From Paenibacillus terricola (GTDB lineage: Bacteria > Bacillota > Bacilli > Paenibacillales > Paenibacillaceae), in assembly GCF_014779765.1 (NCBI RefSeq), contig NZ_JACXZA010000006.1, positions 248,001 through 312,000 of the forward strand: a DNA stretch of 64,000 bases, written 5' to 3'. This document shows, one piece after another, positions 34,053 through 42,011 of this stretch (within the stretch, counting starts at the first letter, position 1; each line of letters begins with the position of its first letter). Under the pieces are notes generated by a model that was not told where the DNA came from, made no database searches, and saw nothing but the letters and a program-made list of their open reading frames with translations. The position numbers and the translations under genes are program-made.

Positions 34053-35285
34053 TCAAACTTTGCTTCGATCACCAGGCAGCAGGAATGCAAGCAGCCCAAG
34101 CAATGGCAGGAAGCTTGCAAAGGTCATCATGTCAGCGCGGCCCATCACAATCGACAGCTTGCCAAGTGCTACAGCGCCAACTGCGCCCATACCGAAGGCG
34201 AGCCCCGTTATGAGGCCGGAAGCCATGCCGATATTACCGGGCAGCAGCTGCTGCGCGTAGACAACGGTGACGGAGAAGCCCGATTGCAGAATAAGACCTG
34301 TTATGAAGATGACCGGATAAATCCAAAATTGCGGTAGATGCGGAAGAATGAGTGCGAATGGTGCAGCGCCAGCGACGGACAACACGATCATTTTCTTCAA
34401 ACCGATCTTATCTGCCAGAACGCCTCCGAAGAAGGTGCCGATGACGCCAGCCGCCATATACAAGAACACAGGAATCTGCGCCGCTTTCTTCGACAGGCCA
34501 TACTCATCCTCTGCGAAGAATTGATAAAACGTCGAGATGCCCGAGAAGTACCAGGAACGAGCGAATACGATCAACACGAGCAGCGTCAGCGCAATGATAA
34601 CCTTTTGTTTCGTCGGAGCAAGCGAGGATATTGGAGAAGCCGGCGCTCCTCCGTTCGCTCGACGCTGAGGTTTGCCATGCGTATTCAGCTGTGTGCGATA
34701 CCAAGGCGCAACGCGCGCAAGAAGCACGATAGCTGTAGCGGCAATAATTGTGCCCCAAATCGCACCATGCTGCCCGAGCGGGATGAAAATGAAGATCGTC
34801 ATGAGCGGCGCAAGCATCTGACCGAAGTTGCCGCCTACTTGATAAATCGACTGAGCTAATCCTTTACGGCCGCCTGCGGCAAAATGCACGACCCGCGAAC
34901 CTTCCGGATGGAATACTGCGGAGCCAAGACCAATCAATACGACGCCGCCAAGCAGCGTCCAGAAACTCGGCGCATAGGCGAGGATGATCATCCCGATCAA
35001 ACTTAGCGCCATGCCTACAGGAAGCATGAACGGCATCGGTCTGCGATCCGAGAATTGTCCGACAAGCGGCTGCATGACCGATGACGTCATATTAAGCGTA
35101 AACACGATCCAACCAAGCTGGATATCATTGAGCGTCAGAGAATCTTTAATAACAGGGAATAATGCCGTTACGACAGCTTGCATCGCATCGTTCAACAGAT
35201 GAGAGGCGCTAATTGCGATAAGAATTGAATAAACGGTAGCATTGCCTATCGCCCGTATTCGTCCGGCATCGGCAGTGTGTGACAT
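34053..35285 (-). CDS. MFS efflux transporter, fosmidomycin-resistance (Fsr) type
   Basis: 410 residues, about twelve helices, Fsr subfamily of the major facilitator superfamily. Typical pieces are ISASHLLNDAMQAVVTALFPVIKDSL near the N-terminus (core SHLLNDAMQAVVTALFPV), QPLVGQFSDRRPMPF and GSAVFHPEGSRVVH. Relatives export fosmidomycin and similar compounds. A MarR/DUF24-type operator candidate overlaps its predicted promoter, and an ene-reductase lies divergent, which suggests a detoxification pair. Confidence 0.9.
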   Translation of the reverse strand: MSHTADAGRIRAIGNATVYSILIAISASHLLNDAMQAVVTALFPVIKDSLTLNDIQLGWIVFTLNMTSSVMQPLVGQFSDRRPMPFMLPVGMALSLIGMIILAYAPSFWTLLGGVVLIGLGSAVFHPEGSRVVHFAAGGRKGLAQSIYQVGGNFGQMLAPLMTIFIFIPLGQHGAIWGTIIAATAIVLLARVAPWYRTQLNTHGKPQRRANGGAPASPISSLAPTKQKVIIALTLLVLIVFARSWYFSGISTFYQFFAEDEYGLSKKAAQIPVFLYMAAGVIGTFFGGVLADKIGLKKMIVLSVAGAAPFALILPHLPQFWIYPVIFITGLILQSGFSVTVVYAQQLLPGNIGMASGLITGLAFGMGAVGAVALGKLSIVMGRADMMTFASFLPLLGLLAFLLPGDRSKV

Positions 35286-35384
35286 GTGAGCATCTCCTTC
35301 TCGACCAGTTCCAGATATGGATATTTGCAGGGTTCGTTCGTACGGTTCCTTTGTTCTTGGACGATAACACAGGTAATCGATGAT

Positions 35385-35416
35385 GACAACTATATAAAAT
35401 AGCGGTCACGTACTAA
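35385..35416 (-). promoter_or_regulatory. Candidate sigma-A promoter of the MFS gene
   Basis: Minus-strand TTTAGT, 17 bp, TATAGT lies about 100 bp upstream of the MFS start. The -35 half overlaps the TACT-N7-AGTA site. Both hexamers deviate from consensus; end positions are approximate. Confidence 0.4.
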
Positions 35417-35425
35417 AAGAAAGTA
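35411..35425. promoter_or_regulatory. Candidate MarR/DUF24 (YodB/HypR-like) operator
   Basis: TACT-AAAAGAA-AGTA fits the TACT-N7-AGTA pattern bound by the thiol-sensing MarR/DUF24 repressors of Bacillus that control quinone and electrophile detoxification. It lies between an efflux pump and an old yellow enzyme. The remainder of 35286-35627 shows no gene; an inverted TGTTAA...TTAACA lies just ahead of the ene-reductase. Confidence 0.5.
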
Positions 35426-35627
35426 AATGCGCTATACACCTAAAAGTTTATCGGTCATAATGGAAATGAGAATACCTTATTGGAGGCTTCTCCGCTTCTG
35501 TAGTGAACGCTTCGTATCGTATGCGGCGATGATTCGAGGCAGTAAGCTCACCTACAAGGCTGTTTTTGTTAACTTCAACTCTCGTACTGATTAACAACAA
35601 ATAGACAAAGTGGAGGTATTCTATACA

Positions 35628-36650
35628 ATGACTCTTTCCTTGGCAACACCTTTTGAACTGGGCGCATTGAAGCTGAACAATCGTATCGTCATGCCGCCCA
35701 TGTGCCAATACTCCGCAGTAGGCAAAGATGGCATGCCAACCGACTGGCATTACGTACATTACGTATCCCGCGCGGTCGGCGGCACCGGCCTTATTATTAT
35801 CGAAATGACCAACATCGAGCCGGACGGACGGATCTCGGACCAATGCCTCGGTCTCTGGTCAGACGAGCACACCCCTGCTTTCGCTCGCATGGTCGAGGGC
35901 ATGCAGCAGCATGGCTCGAAGGTCTCGATCCAGATTGCGCATGCCGGTCGCAAGTCAACTTGCGCGGAAGTGCCGGTCAGTTCATCGAATCAAGCGTTCA
36001 GCGAGCAATACAAGCAGCCGCGCGCTTTGACGACCGATGAGGTTAAACGGACGGTGGAGAAATTCCGTGATGCTGCTGTTCGTGCGGTCAAAGCGGGTGT
36101 CGATTCCATCCAACTGCACGGTGCGCACGGTTATCTTATTCACCAATTTCACTCGCCAAGCATCAACAACCGGACGGATGAATACGGTGAGGATCCAACC
36201 CGCTTCGGCGTAGAAGTGATTCAAGCGGTGCGAAGCGCAATTCCATCGAGCATCAATCTGCAAATCCGTGTATCTGCAGTTGATTACGGTGTTGGTGGAT
36301 ATGATGTGAACTACGGTATTGAGGTCTGCCGCAAATACGCCGAAGCAGGCGTCGACCTGCTCGATATCTCGACGGGCGGCGGTGTATCCGTCAATGCGCT
36401 GCCGCCAAACATCGGCCCAGGCTACCAGCTTCCGGTTGCCCGTGCGGTGAAGCAAGCACTGGACCTGCCGATTATTGCTGTCGGTCTGCTCGATGAGCCA
36501 AAGCTTGCGCACGCAGCACTCATTAACGGTGACTGCGATCTGGTCGCAGTCGGACGCGGCATGCTCCGCGATCCATATTGGGCGCTTCATGCGCTGCAAG
36601 CTACTGGCAAGAAGCCGGCGCCGCCGAAAGCGTATGAACGCGGGTACTGA
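35628..36650 (+). CDS. namA: NADPH-dependent ene-reductase of the old yellow enzyme family (YqjM/NamA-like)
   Basis: 340-residue FMN-binding TIM barrel, close to YqjM in length. It opens ATPFELGALKLNNRIVMPPMCQYS with the Cys of MPPMCQYS typical of this thermophilic-like subclass; substrate-binding His pair in GAHGYLIHQF, FMN Arg in SINLQIRVSA, and a C-terminal GRGMLRDPYW close. GTGGAGG is 11 nt before the ATG at 35628; a GTG at 35610 is part of that site. It reduces activated double bonds such as those of enals, quinones or nitro compounds, fitting xenobiotic defence. Confidence 0.94.
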   Translation: MTLSLATPFELGALKLNNRIVMPPMCQYSAVGKDGMPTDWHYVHYVSRAVGGTGLIIIEMTNIEPDGRISDQCLGLWSDEHTPAFARMVEGMQQHGSKVSIQIAHAGRKSTCAEVPVSSSNQAFSEQYKQPRALTTDEVKRTVEKFRDAAVRAVKAGVDSIQLHGAHGYLIHQFHSPSINNRTDEYGEDPTRFGVEVIQAVRSAIPSSINLQIRVSAVDYGVGGYDVNYGIEVCRKYAEAGVDLLDISTGGGVSVNALPPNIGPGYQLPVARAVKQALDLPIIAVGLLDEPKLAHAALINGDCDLVAVGRGMLRDPYWALHALQATGKKPAPPKAYERGY

Positions 36651-37393
36651 GGTCACCCGCCTAATACCTCCCTACAGGGAGGTTTCAAGGGAGACCCCTT
36701 GGACCCCGTTTATTTACACCAGTAGGAGGTTTCCATGGGCTTCGCCCCTGGGGCCTCTTTGATTTTTCTACCCACCCAAACCCTCCCTGCAAGGGAGGGC
36801 CCCAAAGGTCGTGTGACCTCTGGACTCCTCACAAGGACGATCTTTTGGTCTGGTTAGATCGTATGCCCGCATTTGCCGCTTCCAGCGGCAAAGCTATAGT
36901 TCGGATGAATCTAGATACAGTCTTTCGTCCACGCCCCATGTTCTTTCGTAGCACAAGTCACCGCCCATTGAAGATACATTTGATTATCAGCAACATTTAA
37001 GAGGTATAGACCGAGCTTGGGGTCGCGTGCCTTGTCGACACAGCTTTTGTTCGAGCTTACTAATATGTTGTAGTTCCAAACAGAAAAGGCGTTGTCTCAG
37101 CAACTGAGCAACGCTTTTTCTGGTTCAAGTTGCGTGAGCGGAGGATGTCTGACGCGAACGACCATTCCCCCCTAAAAAGGGAATGAGTCGCGCCTACTTC
37201 AGCGGAGAGGGCAGCATCATTCTGGAGAAGCGTCTAAGTTTATGCTTCCGATGCAGCTTTCCATTGGAAAGCTTTTAGCTCGCCTTTGTCAACCGGATTG
37301 TATCCGATAGAGGATCTATACAATCAAGACAATCTGGGACAACAGCGATCGGAAGAATGATCTGCCATCGGAGCGGTCGCAACAGCTGCTCAT
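36651..37393. other. Gene-free, hairpin-rich stretch
   Basis: No credible gene in about 740 bp. It holds ACCTCCCT/AGGGAGGT (36666-36683), CCCTCCCT/AGGGAGGG (36782-36800), a long hairpin CAGAAAA-GCGTTG/CAACGC-TTTTCTG with an inner CTCAG/CTGAG (37081-37122), CATTCCC/GGGAATG (about 37163-37190) and AGCTTTCC/GGAAAGCT (37252-37272). Some may be terminators for the flanking genes. A structured RNA is possible but I recognise no known family. Confidence 0.5.
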
Positions 37394-38230
37394 TCATCGG
37401 CCGCTGTCGAAGAGGCGGCGATATTGGTCGGGCGTCATGCCTTCTGCTTCGCGGAATTTGCGGATGAAGTAGCTGCTTTGTCCGAAGCCTGCTTCGATGG
37501 CGATCTGCTTGACCGGTCGGCTCGTGGACAGCAGCATCCGCTTGGCCTCCGTCAAGCGGCTTTCCGTCAGGAACTCCACTGGCGTCTTGCCCGTTGTCTG
37601 ACGGAACAGTCGGCAGAAGTGCGCCGTGCTGTATCCTGACGATTCCGCTAGCTCCGCAATCGTTAGCGGCTCGACGCAACGCATACGTATCAGCTCCGCT
37701 GCAGTTCGAATCCGCTCTTGTGCGCTTCTCAGAAGCGGATTGTCGAGCCCAACGCCATGCTCACGAATCGTGAGCAGCAGCTCATACAGCAGCGCCGAAA
37801 TATGCGCTTCATCCTCCTTGGTCGACTCCTTGCACGCATCCTTCAACTGCTCGAACAGCCGCTTGAGCTTGTCCTCCGCAGTAAACGAGAACAGCCATAC
37901 GTCCTCCCCATCCCGCATCAGATCCGCCCAAGGCATCGCTTCATAATGTACCCAGTGTATATCCCATGGATTAGCGGCAGATGCTCCATATTGCTGCGCG
38001 GCGCCTGGCCGATACAGAAATCCGTCCCCTTGACGAAGCGTATACCGCTTGCCCCGATAGTCAAGCCAGCCCTCGCCGCTAAAAATAAGATGCAAATTAT
38101 AATATCCGAACTGTCCGCCCTGCCGTTCACATGAATGATGCGGCGCTTCCGCATAATGCCCAACCGATTCCGGATAACATACATAGCTCGGCTGGAACGG
38201 GCGGCGCATGAACAGATGCTCCCAGATCAT
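37394..38230 (-). CDS. AraC-family regulator with cupin-like sensor
   Basis: 278 residues. The N-terminal 150 residues form a beta-rich AraC_binding domain (LHLIFSGEGWLDYRGKRYTL then RQGDGFLYRPG). The C-terminal 100 hold two helix-turn-helices (TIAELAESSGYSTAHFCRLFRQ and VKQIAIEAGFGQSSYFIRKFRE; cores ELAESSGYSTAHF and EAGFGQSSYF). AAGGAG lies 9 nt before the ATG. Divergent from the GH42 beta-galactosidase gene 300 bp away, which it most likely activates in response to a sugar. Confidence 0.93.
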   Translation of the reverse strand: MIWEHLFMRRPFQPSYVCYPESVGHYAEAPHHSCERQGGQFGYYNLHLIFSGEGWLDYRGKRYTLRQGDGFLYRPGAAQQYGASAANPWDIHWVHYEAMPWADLMRDGEDVWLFSFTAEDKLKRLFEQLKDACKESTKEDEAHISALLYELLLTIREHGVGLDNPLLRSAQERIRTAAELIRMRCVEPLTIAELAESSGYSTAHFCRLFRQTTGKTPVEFLTESRLTEAKRMLLSTSRPVKQIAIEAGFGQSSYFIRKFREAEGMTPDQYRRLFDSGR

Positions 38231-38407
38231 GACCTGCTTCTCCTTTCTCTCTCGATGTCATTTGAGCGACATCTACAACTGCCAACTGATCAACTTCGTT
38301 ATATGAATATCAAAATCGTATTATTTCATCGTCTTTACCCAATATCTATAATAAAATTAAAGGCATTTAAATAGCAAAATAATAATATGGAACATCTTGG
38401 GCGTATG

Positions 38408-38433
38408 CTTGCGAAGCTATTTCGCTTCGCAAG
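38408..38433. repeat. Perfect 10-bp inverted repeat before the GH42 gene
   Basis: CTTGCGAAGC and GCTTCGCAAG flank a 6-nt loop. No T tract follows, so it is not a simple terminator; it could be an mRNA leader hairpin or an operator. The rest of 38231-38530 is AT-rich intergenic DNA holding the divergent promoters. Confidence 0.6.
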
Positions 38434-38530
38434 ACTGTAAGTCGCTCCTCTTCGATAAGCCTCAATGAAGGTTAACACAGGCAGTAGGATCGAAGATGAA
38501 AGCATATTACTTTTAGGAGGATGACATATC

Positions 38531-40630
38531 ATGGAGAAAGCATTGCATTCGCGCAATGTGCTGCTCGGCGTCTGCTACTACCCGGAGCATTGGCCGGAGA
38601 CAATGTGGGAGGACGACTTCCGCCGCATGAAGGAGCTGGGCCTCGAGTACGTCCGCATGGCCGAATTCGGCTGGGCATTGATGGAGCCGGAGGAAGGCGT
38701 ATTCGACTTCTCGCTGTTTGACCGTGCTTTTGCGCTTGCGCATCGACATGGTCTGAACATTATCGTCGGCACGCCAACGGCTACGCCGCCCGCATGGCTG
38801 ACACACCGTTACCCGGAGACGCTCAATGTGCAAGCGAACGGCATTTCCTATGAGCACGGATCACGCCGCCATTATACGTATAATTCGCCCAAATACCGCG
38901 AGCTGTCCGCACGAATCGTGCAGCGGATGGCAGAGCACTTCGCCGATCATCCCGGCATCGTCGGTTGGCAGCTCGATAACGAATTCAACTGCGAAGTATT
39001 CGAGTTCTACTCTGCTGCCGATCACGCAGCGTTCCGCGAATGGCTCCAAGCCAAATACGGTACGCTGGATGCACTCAACGAAGCGTGGGGCACCGTATTC
39101 TGGAGCCAGACGTACACCGCTTGGGAGCAAGTGCATTTGACGCGGAACGTACCGAGCGAGAGTCCGAACCCGCATCTGAAGCTAGATGAGAAACGATTCT
39201 TCTCCGACAGCGTTATCTCTTATGCACAAATGCAAGCCGATATCGTTCGGGCAGCAGCGCCTCGCCATTGGGTGACGACGAACGGTCTGTTCGGCCATCT
39301 CGATTCGCATCAACTGACGAATGACATGCTCGACTTCATCTCTTACGACAGCTACCCGATGTTTGGCCGCATGTTCCCAGATGGCGGCGAGCAGCCTCTG
39401 CTCGATCGGCGTTTCAGTATGTCGCTGTCGACGGTACGCTCGATCTCGCCCAACTTCTGCATTATGGAGCAGCAGTCCGGTCCAGGCGGCTGGGTGAACC
39501 GAATCGAACAGCCGTCGCCGAAGCCTGGTCAACTACGGCTGTGGACCTACCAATCGATCGCGCATGGCGCGGATCTGGTGGTCTACTTCCGCTGGCGCAC
39601 GGCAACGTTCGGGACCGAAATGTATTGGCACGGCCTGCACAACTGGGATAACCGTCCGAACCGCCGCACGCGCGAGGTTAAGAAAATCGCCGAAGAGCTG
39701 CGCAGCGCTGGACAAGCAATCGCTGGCAGCCGTTATGAGGCTGATGTTGCGATCCTGCGCGACTATGATAACGAATGGGACGGCGAGTTCGATAAGTGGC
39801 ATGGCGGTTATGAATGGACAAGCACACTCTCATGGTACAAGCGACTGCAGCGGCGTCACATTCCAAGCGACATGCTGTTCGTGAACGAACAAACAACGCT
39901 GGAGCAGTTGAGCCGTTATCAGACGCTTATCTATCCGCATCCGACGATTATGCGTGAGGAGACTGCCAAGCTGCTGGAAGCTTACGTACAAGGCGGCGGC
40001 AATTTAATTATTGGCTGCCGCAGCGGCTATAAGGATGAAACAGGACGCTGCCGGATGACGCCAATGCCAGGACCGCTTGCTCCGCTGTGCGGCGTTACGG
40101 TCGAGGACTTCACGCGTGAAGAGCCAGATGGCAGCAGCCCAGGCTTTACACTGTCAGAGGACGCGTTCAATACATTCGCGGCCTTCTCCACGAACGGCTT
40201 CGCCGAGACGCTTGCCGTCACTTCGCCAGATGCAATCGTGCTTGGCCGTTACGATAACAGCAGCTACATGAACGGCGAGCCTGCACTCGTCGAGAATCGC
40301 AGTGGCGAAGGACGGACGATTTACTTCGGCGGCGTGTTCTCGGACGCGCTAGTGGATCAGTTGATTGATCGACTCGAAATAACATCTCCTGCCGCAGACC
40401 AACTGGAGCTTCCTGAATCCATCGAACTGACTGTTCGGGTTCATGATAAACCCATCTTCGAAGGCCAAGAAAATGGACTGCGCGTCCACTTCTTGCTGAA
40501 CTACAACGGCAGCTCAGAAACCATTAAGCTGAGCTGTGGCGCAACCGACCTGCTGACCGGCCAACGGTTCGTTAAAGGCGCGGCCGTGCTTGATCCATAC
40601 GCAGTGCTTGCGCTCGTATTCGACGAATAG
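38531..40630 (+). CDS. GH42 beta-galactosidase
   Basis: 699-residue cytosolic enzyme (no signal peptide) that removes terminal beta-galactose from short oligosaccharides. It has the GH42 opening LLGVCYYPEHWPE, acid/base Glu151 in GWQLDNEFNCE and nucleophile Glu313 in FCIMEQQSG. A trimerisation domain follows the barrel (about 395-600) and a small C-terminal beta domain closes it. AGGAGG lies 9 nt before the ATG. The importers in this window (CUT1 and YtfQ-type) could feed it; the divergent AraC protein probably controls it. Confidence 0.95.
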   Translation: MEKALHSRNVLLGVCYYPEHWPETMWEDDFRRMKELGLEYVRMAEFGWALMEPEEGVFDFSLFDRAFALAHRHGLNIIVGTPTATPPAWLTHRYPETLNVQANGISYEHGSRRHYTYNSPKYRELSARIVQRMAEHFADHPGIVGWQLDNEFNCEVFEFYSAADHAAFREWLQAKYGTLDALNEAWGTVFWSQTYTAWEQVHLTRNVPSESPNPHLKLDEKRFFSDSVISYAQMQADIVRAAAPRHWVTTNGLFGHLDSHQLTNDMLDFISYDSYPMFGRMFPDGGEQPLLDRRFSMSLSTVRSISPNFCIMEQQSGPGGWVNRIEQPSPKPGQLRLWTYQSIAHGADLVVYFRWRTATFGTEMYWHGLHNWDNRPNRRTREVKKIAEELRSAGQAIAGSRYEADVAILRDYDNEWDGEFDKWHGGYEWTSTLSWYKRLQRRHIPSDMLFVNEQTTLEQLSRYQTLIYPHPTIMREETAKLLEAYVQGGGNLIIGCRSGYKDETGRCRMTPMPGPLAPLCGVTVEDFTREEPDGSSPGFTLSEDAFNTFAAFSTNGFAETLAVTSPDAIVLGRYDNSSYMNGEPALVENRSGEGRTIYFGGVFSDALVDQLIDRLEITSPAADQLELPESIELTVRVHDKPIFEGQENGLRVHFLLNYNGSSETIKLSCGATDLLTGQRFVKGAAVLDPYAVLALVFDE

Positions 40631-40665
40631 CCACATCGTAGGATCGACCGCCATAACTAAAACAA

Positions 40666-40710
40666 GGCCCCGCTTCTCCTGCTCGTTAACAGGAGAGACG
40701 GGGCTGTTTT
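40666..40710 (+). terminator. Rho-independent terminator of the GH42 gene
   Basis: GCCCCG pairs with CGGGGC, with inner TCTCCTG/CAGGAGA, followed by TGTTTT. Confidence 0.88.
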
Positions 40711-40723
40711 CGTTGGTTCATAT

Positions 40724-41057
40724 TTATACGATTTTTCACACAAATGCGTAAAGTGAAAATGAGGGACGTTGCTCACCTGTTTTGTATGATTTTTCATACA
40801 AAACCCTGTTGACTTCATGTGACCTCTGGGACTTTGTATGATTTATCGTACAAAATTCAGCTAGAAGACATCTGTCAGCTCATCTTTATACGATTTTTCA
40901 TACAAATCGTAGAGTGAGGGACGTTGCTCACCTGTTATGTATGATTTTTCGTACAAAACCCTGCTGACTTCATGCGACCTCTGGGACTTTGTATGATTTT
41001 TCATACAAAATCCCGGCTTGAAGACGGCCATTGGTTCTTATTAATACGATTTTATCG
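40724..41057. repeat. Tandem ~156-bp repeat carrying seven palindromes
   Basis: Palindromes of the form TGTATGATTTTTCATACA occur at about 40724, 40781, 40833, 40885, 40936 and 40988, with a decayed one at 41041. Spacing is 49-57 bp, and palindromes 1-3 recur as 4-6 with a period of about 155-161 bp. The linkers repeat too (GAGGGACGTTGCTCACCTGT and GACCTCTGGGACTTTGTATG occur twice). No gene is present, and 41058-41160 shows nothing further. Confidence 0.88.
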
Positions 41058-41153
41058 TGACGGCGCTGCGGCGGGGCATGGTGAAGTAGCAGCAACTACA
41101 CGCTTGCAGGCATTTCAGTTGTCGTTTCCCCTTCAGCGGATACTGACCGACTG

Positions 41154-41202
41154 TAGAAAAAACAAAAATCCCTGAAGCCGCGTCCTCGCAGCATCAGGGA
41201 TT
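41154..41202 (-). terminator. Terminator of the small membrane-protein gene
   Basis: Minus-strand AATCCCTGA pairs with TCAGGGATT and is followed by TTTTGTTTTTTC. Confidence 0.88.
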
Positions 41203-41225
41203 TCATTGTTTCACATGTGTGAAGC

Positions 41226-41768
41226 TTAATATTTGCGACGATAATCGTCATCGTCGCCCGTCGATTTCTGCAGCAGGATCATCAGTCCGCCTAGCACGAT
41301 AAGCGAAGCGGTCAGTCCTTGCAGCCCGTTGAATGGTGCAATTGCGGTAATCGACAGCAATGCGAAGAAGATCACCGCTGCGCCGCCGAGCACGAATACC
41401 GGAAGCAGCAGCCAGAAGCCGCGATAGCCGAACAGGTAGAACTCGAACAAGCCGAACGCGACTGCGAGCAAGAAACCAGGCCAGACAGTTGACCATGCAT
41501 CGAACAACATGCCCGCTTGGCACGTCAAGCCGGTGACGAGCAGAATGCCACCCGGAATGAGGAGGCCTGATGCAGGCTTAGATCTCTTGTACAAATACGC
41601 CACGTGGAAGAAGATGCCCAGCGGCAGAATGAACAGCGTCGGCCAGAAGTATGTGATAATGCTGCCGCCATTGGCATACGAGCGTCCATCTCCGGTCTGC
41701 GCCTGAATGAGCAGCCAGATGATGCCCGCCGCAACAGCAATCACACCGTAATTGCGCCGCATTGTCAT
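41226..41768 (-). CDS. Integral membrane protein, function unknown
   Basis: 180 residues with about five hydrophobic helices and a C-terminal charged tail (KSTGDDDDYRRKY). The repeated pattern of short helix pairs (YFWPTLFILPLGIFFHVAYL, FWLLLPVFVLGGAAVIFFAL) recalls the LiaI/LiaF-type membrane domain (DUF5668), but I am not sure of it. ATG at 41768 has AAGGGGG 8 nt upstream; the frame continues to 41807 across a palindromic operator-like site and is not used. A single-gene transcript between two terminators. Confidence 0.75.
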   Translation of the reverse strand: MTMRRNYGVIAVAAGIIWLLIQAQTGDGRSYANGGSIITYFWPTLFILPLGIFFHVAYLYKRSKPASGLLIPGGILLVTGLTCQAGMLFDAWSTVWPGFLLAVAFGLFEFYLFGYRGFWLLLPVFVLGGAAVIFFALLSITAIAPFNGLQGLTASLIVLGGLMILLQKSTGDDDDYRRKY

Positions 41769-41790
41769 TAGGTTATCCCCCTTAAAGTAA

Positions 41791-41808
41791 TTTGCTTGCG
41801 TTAGCAAA
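41791..41808. promoter_or_regulatory. Operator-like palindrome
   Basis: TTTGCT-TGCGTT-AGCAAA has perfect 6-bp arms and lies 23 bp upstream of the membrane-protein start. A related GACGTTAGCGTA occurs about 37 bp further upstream. Regulator unknown. Confidence 0.4.
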
Positions 41809-41881
41809 CCCTCAAATGTAGAACTTTTACCTCACTGACGTTAGCGTACCACCGACACTTGGCCGTGTAAATGACTCTGGA

Positions 41882-41903
41882 CCAAAACCCGACCTAAGTC
41901 GGG
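41882..41903 (-). terminator. Terminator of the galactofuranose-importer operon
   Basis: Minus-strand CCCGAC pairs with GTCGGG around a 4-nt loop, followed by TTTTGG. A second small hairpin, TCTCAGTCCTGAGA, lies just before it. Confidence 0.7.
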
Positions 41904-42011
41904 AACCATCTCAGTCCTGAGACAAAACGCCTCAGTCCGCACGACCGAGCGCTCCTCATCTAATAGGATGAATATGCCTTTCCAGCACCTCTCCGCTCCT
42001 GGTTCCGACCA

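Noticed and set aside
40724-41057. CRISPR array
   Set aside because: Repeats are palindromes at irregular 49-57-bp spacing, the linkers themselves repeat instead of being unique, and there are no cas genes.
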